A stretch of DNA of 64,000 nt from M2408 sp040386975 (GCA_040386975.1 JAZKEO010000034.1:8909-72908), one strand, 5' to 3'; positions 51,667 to 61,753 are shown, counted from the first letter of the stretch. Numbers and translations: made by a program. Notes: generated by a model not told the origin, from the letters alone.

Positions 51667-54657
51667 ATGCGTAATAAAGGATTTTTTTGGTTTTTAACGA
51701 TTACTTTAGTGGTAGTTTGTGTTTACCAATTATCATTCACATGGGTTACTAACTCAGTAGAAACGAAAGCAGAAAAAGAAGCTTTGATCCGTGTGGACGA
51801 GCTAAAAGTAGAAGCTAAAAAAACAAACGGAATTGCACTTTTACCTAACGGTACAGAGGTTGATTTCGCTAAGCCAGAAGCTGAAGAATTAGCAAAAGCT
51901 GCTTTCATCAATCAAATTCTAAAAGAAAAAGCTAACTCTAAAGTATATCCAGTTTTGGGTTCAACTTTCCAAGATACCAAAAGTAAATCTTTAGCTTTCG
52001 GTCTTGATTTAGTGGGTGGTATGAGTGTTACTCTTGAAATTTCTGTTCCAGAATTAGTAAAAAGTTTTGCACGTAATCCAAGAGATTCTAAATTCAAAAA
52101 ACCTTACGAAAGTGCTTTAAGCATTCACAATTCAAAAGGTGGTGATTTTATCGATTTATTTGATAAAGAATTCAAACGTTTCAACGGAAACACCTTAATT
52201 GTTAGAAGTTTAGCTATTTCTGAAATCGATGAATTAGACAAAAACTCAACAAATTCAGATGTAATTGCTTTCTTTAAAAGAAAAGTTGCAAGTTCAATGG
52301 ATGGTGTTGAGCAAATCATGGAGAAACGTATCAATCAATTTGGTGTTGCTGAACCAAATATTGAAAGAGACCCAAGTTCAAACAGATTATACATCGAACT
52401 TCCAGGAGTTCAAGATGAGGCAACAGTTGGTGAAAGATTACAATCTACAGCTAACTTACAGTTTTTCGAAACTTACCAATTAGAAGAAATTACAGCGCAA
52501 ATTTCTCAAGCAAATGCACTTTCTCGTCAAGCGGAAATTGTACAAGAAATTGACACAACAACAGTTACTGATTCTCTTGCACTTGCAAAATTAGATTCTG
52601 CTAAGAAAACGGAAGTGAAACCAATGACTTTAAAAACGTCTGAAAAAGGTTTAGCTGATTACCTTAAACAAGGTGGTGCTGTAGTTATCGGAAATGTTAA
52701 AATGGAAGATAGAGAAAAAGTATCTCGTATCTTAGCAAGAGAAGATATTAAAGCTTTATTCCCAGATGATTTAAAATTCATGTGGTCTGCTGAGCCAGAA
52801 AAAATTGCTCAAAATTCAAAAGAAGAAGCTTACAACCTTTTTGCTGTTAAAGTTCCAGATAATGGAAAAGCAATGGTTGGTGGTAAAGATATCAAAGTTG
52901 CATCAAAAGGTTTAGACCAATCTTCAGGAGCAATCACAGTTGATTTAACAATGACTTCTGATGGTGCTGACAGATGGGCAGAAATGACAACTCAAAATGC
53001 TGGAAAATTTGTTGCTATTACAATGGATGACGTTGTTTATTCAGCTCCAAGAGTGAATGAGCCAATTACTGGTGGAAATACACAAATTTCCGGAAGTTTT
53101 TCTATTCAAGAAGCACAAGATTTAGCAGGATTATTAAACGGTGGAGCTTTACCAGCGCCATGTGTTATTAAAGAACAAACAAAAGTTGGTCCTTCAATCG
53201 GTGCTGAAAATTCTTCTGCAGGTTTAATTTCATTTGGATTTGCTTTCTTAGCGGTTTTCATCTACATGTTTTTCTATTATGGAAAAGGTGGTTTGGTTGC
53301 AAACATCGCTTTAGCAATTAACGTTATTTTCATCTTTGGATGTTTAGCTTCATTTGGAGCTGTATTAACTTTAGCGGGTATCGCTGGTATCGTTTTAACA
53401 ATTGGTACTGCCGTCGATGCAAACATCTTGATATTCGAACGTATTCGAGAAGAAAAAGCACATGGTTTGGATCAAAAATCGGCTATTGCAATTGGTTTCT
53501 CAAAAGCTTTACCTTCAATTATTGATGCAAACGTAACGCATTTATTAGTTGCGATTATCTTGAAAGTTTTTGGAACAGGTCCAATCGAATCTTTCGCAAC
53601 AACATTGATTATCGGTATCTTTACTTCGATGTTCTCAGCAATCATCATTTCTAAATTAATCATCACTTCATGGGTTGAAAAAGGAAAAGAAGTTGGTTTT
53701 GACACAACAATGTCTAAAAATTTATTCAAAAAATTCAATTTTGACTGGGTTGGAAAACGTAAATATTTCTACATTTTCTCTATATTAATAACAATTGGTG
53801 GAGCAGTTTCACTTTATTCAAGAGGATTAAACCCAAGTGTAGAGTTTTCTGGTGGTAGAACATTTGCTGTAAAATTTGATAAATCAGCAGACATCGAGTT
53901 AATTAGAAATGAATTAGGAAAAGTTTTTGTTGAAAATGGTGAAAAAGCATCTATTGACTTAAAAACAAAATCAAATTCTTACACCGTTGAAATCAGTACA
54001 AACTACAAATTGTCTGATCATTCAGCAACAAAAGTAGTAAACGAAAAATTAGCCGAAGGATTAGCGAAATGCGAATCAAAATTAGGTGGATTTGACGTTC
54101 TTGAATCTCGAAGCGTTTCTGCTTCTGTTTCTCAAGAATTGATTTCGTCTTCAACAATCGCAATTATCTTGTCATTGATAGCAATCTTTGCTTACATCTT
54201 CATTCGTTTTGGAAACTGGCAGTATTCATTAGGAGCAATCGTTGGTTTGGCGCATGACGTTATGGTTGTATTATCTGTATTCTCAATTCTTCATGGTTAC
54301 CTTGACTTCAACATGGATGTTGATCAAGCATTTATCGCCGCAATCTTAACGGTTATCGGTTACTCGATGAATGATACTGTAATTGTATTCGATAGGATTC
54401 GTGAGAACTTGAAAATGCGTGTTGGTGGCGATAGTCATGCAAAAGTGATTAACAGTGCCTTAAATACAACTTTAAGTAGAACGGTAAATACATCGATGAT
54501 TTTGTTTGTTGTAATCTTAATCATGTTCATTTTTGGTGGACCAGCAATTAAAGGATTCTTGTTTGCGATGTTAATTGGAGTTATTATTGGTACTTACTCT
54601 TCACTTTGTGTTGCTACACCAATTTTGATTGACTTTAGTAAAAAATTAAAATCATAA
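51667..54657 (+). CDS. secDF: SecDF fused protein-export subunit
   Basis: 996 residues combining SecD and SecF, as is usual in Bacteroidota. The SecD half has one N-terminal helix, the P1 head starting FGLDLVGGMSVTLEI, and membrane motifs GTAVDANILIFERIREE. The SecF half begins near FFYIFSILITIGGAVSLYSRGLNPSVEFSGGRTFAVKF and has GYSMNDTVIVFDRIREN. The RND-type helices use the proton gradient to pull proteins out of the SecYEG channel into the periplasm. Its level should be high, which fits the strong promoter upstream. Next is rpmE2, with its own promoter. Confidence 0.97.
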   Translation: MRNKGFFWFLTITLVVVCVYQLSFTWVTNSVETKAEKEALIRVDELKVEAKKTNGIALLPNGTEVDFAKPEAEELAKAAFINQILKEKANSKVYPVLGSTFQDTKSKSLAFGLDLVGGMSVTLEISVPELVKSFARNPRDSKFKKPYESALSIHNSKGGDFIDLFDKEFKRFNGNTLIVRSLAISEIDELDKNSTNSDVIAFFKRKVASSMDGVEQIMEKRINQFGVAEPNIERDPSSNRLYIELPGVQDEATVGERLQSTANLQFFETYQLEEITAQISQANALSRQAEIVQEIDTTTVTDSLALAKLDSAKKTEVKPMTLKTSEKGLADYLKQGGAVVIGNVKMEDREKVSRILAREDIKALFPDDLKFMWSAEPEKIAQNSKEEAYNLFAVKVPDNGKAMVGGKDIKVASKGLDQSSGAITVDLTMTSDGADRWAEMTTQNAGKFVAITMDDVVYSAPRVNEPITGGNTQISGSFSIQEAQDLAGLLNGGALPAPCVIKEQTKVGPSIGAENSSAGLISFGFAFLAVFIYMFFYYGKGGLVANIALAINVIFIFGCLASFGAVLTLAGIAGIVLTIGTAVDANILIFERIREEKAHGLDQKSAIAIGFSKALPSIIDANVTHLLVAIILKVFGTGPIESFATTLIIGIFTSMFSAIIISKLIITSWVEKGKEVGFDTTMSKNLFKKFNFDWVGKRKYFYIFSILITIGGAVSLYSRGLNPSVEFSGGRTFAVKFDKSADIELIRNELGKVFVENGEKASIDLKTKSNSYTVEISTNYKLSDHSATKVVNEKLAEGLAKCESKLGGFDVLESRSVSASVSQELISSSTIAIILSLIAIFAYIFIRFGNWQYSLGAIVGLAHDVMVVLSVFSILHGYLDFNMDVDQAFIAAILTVIGYSMNDTVIVFDRIRENLKMRVGGDSHAKVINSALNTTLSRTVNTSMILFVVILIMFIFGGPAIKGFLFAMLIGVIIGTYSSLCVATPILIDFSKKLKS

Positions 54658-54667
54658 GAAAGAATAG

Positions 54668-54698
54668 TTTGGAATGTAAATTTATTTTAATATCTTTG
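54668..54698 (+). promoter_or_regulatory. rpmE2 promoter
   Basis: TTTG (54668-54671), a 19-nt spacer and TATCTTTG (54691-54698) form the best match to the Bacteroidota -33/-7 consensus in the window, as expected for a ribosomal protein gene. Confidence 0.8.
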
Positions 54699-54758
54699 CA
54701 CTCCGAAAAAACACAAAGTATCGGAAAAATTTGAAAAACACATTAAAAAATAAATAAA

Positions 54759-55010
54759 ATGAGAAAAGATATTCATCCAGAGGATTACAGATTAGTTGCT
54801 TTTAAAGACATGACAAATGATTACACGTTTGTTTGTCGTTCATCAACTGCTTCTAACGAAACAATTATGCACGAAGGAACTGAATATCCTTTAATTAAAT
54901 TGGATATTTCTTACAAGTCTCACCCATTCTTTACAGGTATTGTTAAGTTTGTGGATACAGCTGGTAGAATTGATAAATTTAATTCTCGTTACGCAAAAAC
55001 TAAAAAATAA
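54759..55010 (+). CDS. rpmE2: 50S ribosomal protein L31 type B
   Basis: 83 residues of the zinc-independent type. It begins MRKDIHPEDYRLVAFKD and has YPLIKLDISYKSHPFFTG, with no CxxC pairs. Type B L31 replaces the zinc-binding form in many Bacteroidota. It is bounded by a strong promoter and a clear intrinsic terminator, so it forms a single-gene unit. Confidence 0.97.
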   Translation: MRKDIHPEDYRLVAFKDMTNDYTFVCRSSTASNETIMHEGTEYPLIKLDISYKSHPFFTGIVKFVDTAGRIDKFNSRYAKTKK

Positions 55011-55027
55011 TATTTTTTATATATTTT

Positions 55028-55062
55028 AAAATCCCAATCTTTATAGGTTGGGATTTTTTTTT
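55028..55062 (+). terminator. Intrinsic terminator of rpmE2
   Basis: Stem AAAATCCCAA (55028-55037) with TTGGGATTTT (55048-55057), a 10-nt loop and a T-run to 55062. A textbook factor-independent terminator. Confidence 0.9.
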
Positions 55063-55219
55063 AACTTTGATTTTTTAAGTTAAGCTAAAACAGCACTAAC
55101 GTTTGTTTTATCAAAAGCTTTGCTTTTTCTTCTTTTTCGGAAAAAGAAAAGAATAAACTATATTACATTTAATACGTTAATAGGATTTAATTATAACTTT
55201 CAGAAGACTAAAAATATCA

Positions 55220-57337
55220 ATGCAAAAAAACCTTTATCTCCTTTTCTTATTCCTTATTTTTAGTTTTTCTAGCTATGCAAAATCTATTGAAGATGGCTAC
55301 GAAGCTTTAAAAATTTACAACTATTTTGAAGCAAAACGCATTTTTGAAAAAAAAATAAGCAAACAAGAATCCCCATGTGCTTTTGGTTTGGCAATAATTT
55401 ATTTCAGAAATGACAATCCTTTTCACAACTTAGATTCTTCCTTTAAATATGTTTTAAAAGCTGAAAAATCTTTTGCTTTAGTGACTATAAAAACACAAGA
55501 AGCTTTAGCTAAATACAATTTTAATGAACTTGAAATAATAGAATTAAAACGGAAAATTAGTTCAGAGTATTTTCAATTCACAAAAAAAATAAATACCGAA
55601 CAAGCCTACATTAACTTTTTAGAAAATCATCCATGGGCTAACGAGCGTTTTATTGCGCTTTCAAGAAGAGATTCCTTGGCTTTTTATCAAGCTATTCAAC
55701 TAAACACAAGTCAATCTTTTGCTTTTTTTATTTCAAAATATCCAGAATCAGAATTCACTAAAATAGCACAAAAAGAGATTCACTTAAAAGAATTCGAAGA
55801 GTTGACACAAAATAAAACGCTAGCAGAGTACATGCTATTTATTGAAGAAAAACCTTCAAATCCATTTGTTACTGAAGCAGAAAATCAAATTTTCAAACTA
55901 CAAACAAAAATAAATACGCTGGATAGCTATGAGCAGTTTATTCAAAATTTCCCAAAAAATAGAAATGTTGATTTGGCTTGGCGGAAATTATTTCAAATCT
56001 ACATGTACAATTATTCAGACGAACGAATAAAATCTTTCCGTTTGGAATATCCAGACTATCCTTTTCAGAATGAAATCAACGAAGAGTTGAATATGTCCAA
56101 ACAAACACTTTTACCTTACAAAAGAGAAAATTATTACGGTTGGATGAATGATCAAGGAGAAGTTTTATCCGATGCTAGTTACGAATCTTTGAGTTTGTAT
56201 AAAGAAGGTTTAGCGCAAGCAAGTAGTTCGGGAAAAATTGGTTTCTTAGATAAAAATAATAAAGTTGTTATTCCATTTGAATATGAACAAGCGACAGACT
56301 TTGAAGATGGAAGATCGATTGTAGAAAAAAATGGGAAAATGGGAATCATCGACAGAACAGGTAAAATCATTTTTGACATCGTTTTTGAAGACATCGGAAA
56401 TTATTCCGAAGGCTTGGTTTACGCAAAAAAGGATTCTTTGTATGCCTATTACGATCGTTTTGGTACACAAATCATCAAAGAACGTTTTGAAGAAGCTTTT
56501 TCTTTTAATGGGAAATATGCTTTGGTCGTGTTAAAAAACGACTTAGGAAATGTATTTCAAAATTATATAGATAAAATTGGCAATTTACTTTTTCCTTTGA
56601 AATATGAATCCATAAATATCCTTAATGATCGTCTTTTTTCCTTTCAAAATGGTGATTACTACGGAATTATGGATATCCATTCAAAAATCATACAAGAAGC
56701 AAAATACGATGAAATTTCTTCATTATCAGAAAATCGAATTGCCTTTGTATTGAACGGAAAAATAGGTTATTTCAATGAAATTGGCGGGCAAATTATTCCT
56801 CCCACTTATGATTACATGACGAATTTCTCCAAACATGCTTTATTTACTGCTGGCTACGCAAAAGTGTGCATCAAAGGTAAATATGGACTAATTGACGTTA
56901 ATGGGAAAATGATTATTCCAGCAATTTATCAAAACATTGGTGAAATTTCAGATCTAGTCTCCTTTCAAAAAGACGGTTTGTGGGGATATATTAATTTACT
57001 AAACAAAATAATTGTCGCACCAACCTACGACGAAGCAAGAAGTTTTGACAATGATGCTGCAATTGTTTCCTTCAACAACCGTTTTGGCATTTTAAATACA
57101 AAAGGAGAAATAATAGTTCCAATCATATTTGACGGTATACAAAAATTGACTCACAAACTTTATGTAACAAAAGTTGGCGAAAAACAAACATTAATTTTAG
57201 CTGATGGCACGATTCTTACTACAGATAACTACAAACAAATTAGGGTTTTAACTCAAGAATATTTAATTTTAACTAATGACAACGAAGTACATTATTTTTA
57301 TATTCCAGAAATGAGAATTATCAAAACCAAAAATTAA
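55220..57337 (+). CDS. Secreted WG-repeat protein with N-terminal helical repeats
   Basis: 705 residues with a signal peptide (1-20, ending SSYA). Residues ~21-290 are helical, TPR-like, with repeated 'F..NHP/KYPES' units as in tetratricopeptide or outer-membrane-assembly repeats (FLENHPWANERFIALSR, FISKYPESEFTKIAQKEI). Residues ~300-690 are WG repeats: YYGWMNDQGEVLSD, GKIGFLDKNNKVVIP, GKMGIIDRTGKIIFD and GKYGLIDVNGKMIIP. It is more complete in the WG part than the 1467 and 6022 proteins. One nucleotide separates it from the TonB-like gene, so the two are co-translated. Function is unknown. Confidence 0.87.
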   Translation: MQKNLYLLFLFLIFSFSSYAKSIEDGYEALKIYNYFEAKRIFEKKISKQESPCAFGLAIIYFRNDNPFHNLDSSFKYVLKAEKSFALVTIKTQEALAKYNFNELEIIELKRKISSEYFQFTKKINTEQAYINFLENHPWANERFIALSRRDSLAFYQAIQLNTSQSFAFFISKYPESEFTKIAQKEIHLKEFEELTQNKTLAEYMLFIEEKPSNPFVTEAENQIFKLQTKINTLDSYEQFIQNFPKNRNVDLAWRKLFQIYMYNYSDERIKSFRLEYPDYPFQNEINEELNMSKQTLLPYKRENYYGWMNDQGEVLSDASYESLSLYKEGLAQASSSGKIGFLDKNNKVVIPFEYEQATDFEDGRSIVEKNGKMGIIDRTGKIIFDIVFEDIGNYSEGLVYAKKDSLYAYYDRFGTQIIKERFEEAFSFNGKYALVVLKNDLGNVFQNYIDKIGNLLFPLKYESINILNDRLFSFQNGDYYGIMDIHSKIIQEAKYDEISSLSENRIAFVLNGKIGYFNEIGGQIIPPTYDYMTNFSKHALFTAGYAKVCIKGKYGLIDVNGKMIIPAIYQNIGEISDLVSFQKDGLWGYINLLNKIIVAPTYDEARSFDNDAAIVSFNNRFGILNTKGEIIVPIIFDGIQKLTHKLYVTKVGEKQTLILADGTILTTDNYKQIRVLTQEYLILTNDNEVHYFYIPEMRIIKTKN

Positions 57338-57338
57338 T

Positions 57339-58124
57339 ATGTCGAACTTCTTAGAATTTATAGAAAAACACAAATTAGGTTTACTAGTCGCTTTCGGCTC
57401 GTACATGGTTTTGTTTGTCTATGTTCAAATGGAAACATACGAAAGAGAATTTAGCATCGATGTTTGGGGAGAAAAAAAAGAATTGGTAGTGGACGAAAAA
57501 CAAGAAATTGAAATTCAACCTGAAAACATCGAACAAAATCCAAATCAATTTCAAAATCAAGGCGAAGTGAAAAGTATTTCCCGCGACATGAATGACAAGC
57601 GTGAAAAATCAGAAAAAAATTGGGACGAAAATAAAATCAGCAAACAAATTGAGGATAAAATCAGAAATCAAGAACAACAATTCAAAAAAGAAGCTGGAGG
57701 AGATGAAAAACGTTCCAAGATTATTCAAGAACTTGAGAATTCAAAACAAAATAGTAAAAACAATTCTTCGGTGAAAAATAAATCCACTACAACAAGTTCC
57801 GGAGGAAATACTGCATATTCAGGAACTGTAATGGTTGATTGGGAATTAGCAAAACGCGAGCCGCATCAAGGAAACAATTGGTATGTCAGAAATCCCGGTT
57901 ACACCTGCGGAGATAAATCAAATGGATTAGTTCACATCAAAATAAAAGTAGATCAAAGCGGTAAAGTTATATCAGCAATTTATTCGCCAGAAAATAGTTC
58001 AAATGCTTCTTCTTGTATGATTGAGCAAGCAAAAAAATACGCTATGATGTCACGATTTTCTTATTCCGCATCAAGTTCAAGTTCTCAAGAAGGAAAAATA
58101 GTTTATACTTTTGTTGGGCAGTAA
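57339..58124 (+). CDS. TonB-like energy-transducer protein
   Basis: 261 residues. A short cytosolic start precedes one transmembrane helix (about 13-30), then a charged coiled-coil-like linker rich in K, E, N and Q (50-150). The C-terminal ~95 residues resemble the TonB C-terminal domain (NGLVHIKIKVDQSGKVISAIYSPEN...IVYTFVGQ). TonB links the inner-membrane proton gradient to outer-membrane transporters. The usual proline-rich linker is replaced by a charged one, and ExbB/ExbD are not nearby. Pairing with a secreted WG-repeat protein is unusual and suggests the two act on one envelope target. Confidence 0.8.
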   Translation: MSNFLEFIEKHKLGLLVAFGSYMVLFVYVQMETYEREFSIDVWGEKKELVVDEKQEIEIQPENIEQNPNQFQNQGEVKSISRDMNDKREKSEKNWDENKISKQIEDKIRNQEQQFKKEAGGDEKRSKIIQELENSKQNSKNNSSVKNKSTTTSSGGNTAYSGTVMVDWELAKREPHQGNNWYVRNPGYTCGDKSNGLVHIKIKVDQSGKVISAIYSPENSSNASSCMIEQAKKYAMMSRFSYSASSSSSQEGKIVYTFVGQ

Positions 58125-58202
58125 ATTTCAAATACGCTTTTTGACGTATAGTAAGATTTATTAAATTAGTTAATTTTGCGTTAAATCTAAATTCAATCTC
58201 AC

Positions 58203-58730
58203 ATGAAAACACAGAGCCTTCATAAATCTTTTGTAAAATTAAGTTTTACTTTAGTATTAATTTTCCTTGCAAATTTTTCAATTTACGCTCAAAATGAGCC
58301 AAAAGATGAACTTCTGTTAATTTTAGGAGAGATGAAAAATGAATTTTCTTCACTTACAGGTGCAATTGAAACGAAAGATACTGTTGAACACTATACAAAT
58401 TACACTCCTTTAAATAAATTGTCTAGTTCAGAGTCTGTAATAACAGAAATATTTGAAGAGGCAAGTTCAAGAAAAGCATTGGTTTATTTTTATAATTATG
58501 AAAATACGGATGCTTTAATTGCTTCTGTAAAATATTTAACTCCGCTTTTAGACATTGTTAATGCTCGAATTCAATTAGGAATGTACAAAGGTCGAGATTA
58601 CACAAATGAAAGCGGTAGAAGCGTAACAGAAGTTACAGATTTAGAAGGTAATTATTTGATTGACATTGTTAGTAATGCTGAATGGGGTTTGAAATTTGTA
58701 TTCTATTCAAAAAATTGGGGTAAAAATTAA
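58203..58730 (+). CDS. Small secreted protein of unknown function
   Basis: 175 residues with a signal peptide (1-29, ending SIYAQ). The mature part is mixed alpha/beta, with ALVYFYNYENTDALIASVKYLTPLLDIVNARIQLG and TDLEGNYLIDIVSNAEWGLKFVFYSKNW. No family is recognised. A TAATTTTG -7 element is at 58171-58178. The gene ends just before a perfect inverted repeat shared with the convergent epimerase gene. Confidence 0.7.
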   Translation: MKTQSLHKSFVKLSFTLVLIFLANFSIYAQNEPKDELLLILGEMKNEFSSLTGAIETKDTVEHYTNYTPLNKLSSSESVITEIFEEASSRKALVYFYNYENTDALIASVKYLTPLLDIVNARIQLGMYKGRDYTNESGRSVTEVTDLEGNYLIDIVSNAEWGLKFVFYSKNWGKN

Positions 58731-58740
58731 ATTGAATATC

Positions 58741-58776
58741 TTATCCATGAGTTCTAATTTTAGTCTTCATGGATAA
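58741..58776. terminator. Perfect inverted repeat between convergent genes
   Basis: Arms TTATCCATGA (58741-58750) and TCATGGATAA (58767-58776) with a 16-nt spacer. The position between convergent stops suggests a bidirectional terminator, though it lacks a T-run. Its TTATCCAT core recurs in the hairpin at 18877. Confidence 0.5.
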
Positions 58777-59643
58777 TCATACTTCAAAACTAAAAGCACA
58801 TTCAAATTTTTCGCTTGGAGCTAAAAAAATCATTCCTTCTTTTTCTGTAAAAACACCACTTGAATTCTCTGAATCAGCCAATCCAAACCATGGTTCAAGA
58901 CAAATAAATGGAGCTTGTGCTTTTGTCCAAATTCCAAAAGAAGGATAATTTTCAAAAGAAAACTTCAAACAATAATCCGATTTCTTGCTTCTTAACTTTA
59001 TCCACATAGATTTCATGTTTTTAAAAACAAGAGCATCTTTTTCAAAATAAGAATAATCCAAGTCCAAATGATTTGAATCGATTAAAACAAGCTCTTTTTC
59101 TCCGTTAAAAAGTCCTGAGGATGTATTCAGTAAATGTCTTTCTAAATTTTCTTGATGTTCAAATTCCAAATAATAATCCTCAAAACGTTCGTTTTCAAAA
59201 ACCGGACAAGTAAATCCTGGGTGAGCACCAAGAGAAAAAGGAAGTGTTTTAGAATCTATATTACAAACTTCGTAGTTCACTTCCACTCTATTTAAAATTA
59301 AGCGATAAGAAATTTTTAGCTCAAATTTGAATGGGTATTTCTCTAAACTTACTTCTGAATATTTTAGTGAAAACCTAACAAGATTTGATTTTTTTTCTAA
59401 TTGCTCAAAATCAAAATCTCTAGCAAAACCATGCTGCCCTAGAACATACTCCCTATCTTCTAAATGATAAAAATTGTCTTTTAATTTTCCAACTATTGGA
59501 AATAAAACGGGCGAACTCCGATTCCAAAAAGGCGAATCTCCTTGGTACAAAACCTCTTTTTGGATTCCTTTTTTAAAGACAGATTTTAATTCCGCTCCAA
59601 GTGAAACGATTTCAAGCTTCAAATAGTCATTTTCAAGTGTCAT
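58777..59643 (-). CDS. Aldose 1-epimerase family protein
   Basis: About 288 residues from ATG 59643 (MTLENDYLKLEIVSLGAELKSVF). A TTG nine bases further up is not needed. The galactose-mutarotase fold has PFSLGAHPGFTCPV with the catalytic His, and the final FICLEPWFGLADSEN with the base Glu, both expected for LacX/YeaD-type members. It interconverts alpha and beta sugar anomers; the substrate is not clear. It stands alone, upstream of the MltF gene. Confidence 0.87.
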   Translation of the reverse strand: MTLENDYLKLEIVSLGAELKSVFKKGIQKEVLYQGDSPFWNRSSPVLFPIVGKLKDNFYHLEDREYVLGQHGFARDFDFEQLEKKSNLVRFSLKYSEVSLEKYPFKFELKISYRLILNRVEVNYEVCNIDSKTLPFSLGAHPGFTCPVFENERFEDYYLEFEHQENLERHLLNTSSGLFNGEKELVLIDSNHLDLDYSYFEKDALVFKNMKSMWIKLRSKKSDYCLKFSFENYPSFGIWTKAQAPFICLEPWFGLADSENSSGVFTEKEGMIFLAPSEKFECAFSFEV

Positions 59644-59695
59644 GGATTTCAAAAATAATTCGTGGCAATTTGTGCTTTAGAGTCTTTGTGGCAAT

Positions 59696-61138
59696 TTAAT
59701 TAAATGCCGATTTATACGACAAATAACGACTAAAAACAGAAATCACATACTTTTGAGTGTGAGCTCCACGCATAGCGCCATTCTCAACAACTTCATCGCG
59801 GTAATATTCTCTGTTTGATAAGTTTTTAACCATTTCCTCTACGTTTTTATCCCATACTTTTGGATTTAAACCGTATTTTTCAGCCAACCGCTGTGCATCT
59901 TTGATATGTCCCAAACCAGCATTGTAAGAAGCTAAAGCGAATTTTTGACGCTGAATTTTATCAGGAATTTCTGGCCAACATTGGAAATCTTTGTGCAATT
60001 TCCGCATTCCACCCGCAATTTGAACATCCGCTGGAGAATTTGGATAAACACCGAATTTTGGACCAACTTCAGGCATAAATTGCATCATTCCGTACGAACC
60101 TCCAAAACCTGTAATCGTTGGATTAAATTTTGATTCTTGGTAAGCAACTGCAGCAATCAAACGCCAATCCCAAGCATATTTTGCTGCTTCACGTTTGAAA
60201 AATAGATCGTAACGCGATAATTGTCCGCCTTTCAAACTAGAGAATTCTTCTTGCGATTTACTCGAAAGTTGAGCCAATTCAAAATACTTTTGCTTCATGT
60301 ATTTGAACGAAGCTTTTTGCATGTATTTCGTCAACCATTGATTCAAGCGAGCTTTTAAAAGCGGAGATGTTTTTCGAAGGGCAAAACCAATTTTTTGTCT
60401 CACACTCAACTCCAAATTAATATCTATATTGTCGTAAAATTGTCTGTTCACTTGAGCAATATTCTTTTCAACAACTGTATAATCAATTTTACCGTCAGAA
60501 ACTTGCTCAATTAAGTCTTCTCCCGACACTTCACCTGTTTCTGCTTGAATGTGTATTGAATCTCCAATTTCTTCTTGTAAGTGCATCAAACGTTCGTAAT
60601 AACTTGATTCTTTCCAAACGTAAATCTTTTTATTTGCCAATTGAATCGGATCAACCAAAATATGCTGTTTTAATTCAGTAGCACTCATCTTATCCCAACC
60701 TTCTGGTTTACGCTGAATCAAGACTTGGCTGGTGCGAATAAAGGGAATAGAAAAATCAATTTCTTTTTGTCTTTCTTTTGTAATGGTGTAGTTACAGGCA
60801 ATTAAATCGCCTTCGCCATCATTCAATTTACCGTTAATTTCATCTAAATTCGAAACTGTTTTTATTTCTAAATCAACGCCTAAATCTTGAGCAAATTCTT
60901 TTAACAATTCATACTCAAAACCCATCTTTTTGCCACGATAAATAAAATAAGAGGTGGAACTGTTTTCTGCTAAAACAACCAATTTACCTTTCTTTAAAAT
61001 CTCAGGTAAATCCATTCCTTCAACGGCATCAATTTGATTTTCATCACTTTCCGAAGAAGTACACGAAAGAAAGAATGTCACAAAAAGCAACAAAAACAGT
61101 ATCGATTTGTATTCCAGTATTTTAGCTCTAATTTTCAA
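59696..61138 (-). CDS. mltF: Membrane-bound lytic transglycosylase F
   Basis: 480 residues from TTG 61138 (an in-frame stop lies just above). The lipoprotein signal gives Cys26 (FVTFFLSCTSSES). Residues ~50-290 are a periplasmic binding-protein domain (GYELLKEFAQDLGVDLEI-like). Residues ~310-470 are a lytic transglycosylase with catalytic Glu in AYQESKFNPTITGFGGSYGMMQFMP and ALASYNAGLGHIKDA. MltF cuts peptidoglycan and recycles fragments at the outer membrane. It is a single unit on the minus strand. Confidence 0.93.
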   Translation of the reverse strand: MKIRAKILEYKSILFLLLFVTFFLSCTSSESDENQIDAVEGMDLPEILKKGKLVVLAENSSTSYFIYRGKKMGFEYELLKEFAQDLGVDLEIKTVSNLDEINGKLNDGEGDLIACNYTITKERQKEIDFSIPFIRTSQVLIQRKPEGWDKMSATELKQHILVDPIQLANKKIYVWKESSYYERLMHLQEEIGDSIHIQAETGEVSGEDLIEQVSDGKIDYTVVEKNIAQVNRQFYDNIDINLELSVRQKIGFALRKTSPLLKARLNQWLTKYMQKASFKYMKQKYFELAQLSSKSQEEFSSLKGGQLSRYDLFFKREAAKYAWDWRLIAAVAYQESKFNPTITGFGGSYGMMQFMPEVGPKFGVYPNSPADVQIAGGMRKLHKDFQCWPEIPDKIQRQKFALASYNAGLGHIKDAQRLAEKYGLNPKVWDKNVEEMVKNLSNREYYRDEVVENGAMRGAHTQKYVISVFSRYLSYKSAFN

Positions 61139-61183
61139 GGAAAAAATTTAAAAACATGAAGCAAGTTACAAAAAAAAACTCAG

Positions 61184-61753
61184 CTAAACATTAAATTTAA
61201 CTTTTGCATCTTTCATAAATTCAAAAAAAGTACTTTCAATTTCTTTTTCAAACTTCAAAAAAACTTCTTTTCCAAACTTTAGTTTATTATCAAAAGACAA
61301 GCGAATCGACACTCCTTGACAGGCTTTTTCTAAACCCTCGAGTCTTGGATAATACGAAATCCAATTCACTTCTATCATTTTAGAAATCATGTATTTGAAT
61401 TCATCAGAATAATACGTTTGTTTTGTATTCACACCCACATAAAAATCATTTAAGAACTCATTCAATTCCTTTTGATGAAATGTATTCCAATGTTTAGCCA
61501 GTAAATGATCAAAAAATAAATCGATGGCAATTCCTGAAACTTTGGGTAAATCTGCAAATAATTTGTGTGTCAGTTCTAACACTTTCGGATGATGATCGAT
61601 AAAATTATCAATTTCCCTGTGCAAATGAATTCCTTTTTGAACTTCTTTAGGATAAAAACTCAAATCTTTCCCCTTCACAAAATCCCCAAAAAGGTTATTG
61701 AGCATCAAGACTTTATCGTTATTTGAGAAATATAGATGTCCTAGGAAATTCAT
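61184..61753 (-). CDS. Acyl-carrier-protein phosphodiesterase-like (AcpH/DUF479)
   Basis: 189 residues of the AcpH family, which removes phosphopantetheine from acyl-carrier protein. Signature residues are in MNFLGHLYFS, NLFGDFVKG, GIHLHREIDNFIDHHP and GIAIDLFFDHLLAKHW, where His and Asp bind manganese. The family is of HD-like fold. Length and all motifs fit. It stands alone between mltF and the SpoU gene. Confidence 0.9.
   Translation of the reverse strand: MNFLGHLYFSNNDKVLMLNNLFGDFVKGKDLSFYPKEVQKGIHLHREIDNFIDHHPKVLELTHKLFADLPKVSGIAIDLFFDHLLAKHWNTFHQKELNEFLNDFYVGVNTKQTYYSDEFKYMISKMIEVNWISYYPRLEGLEKACQGVSIRLSFDNKLKFGKEVFLKFEKEIESTFFEFMKDAKVKFNV

Noticed and set aside
55120..55160. T/A-rich hairpin downstream of rpmE2 as a second terminator
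   Set aside because: The stem (tcttttt/aaaaaga) is short with a tiny loop and no T-run. The strong terminator at 55028-55062 already ends the transcript.
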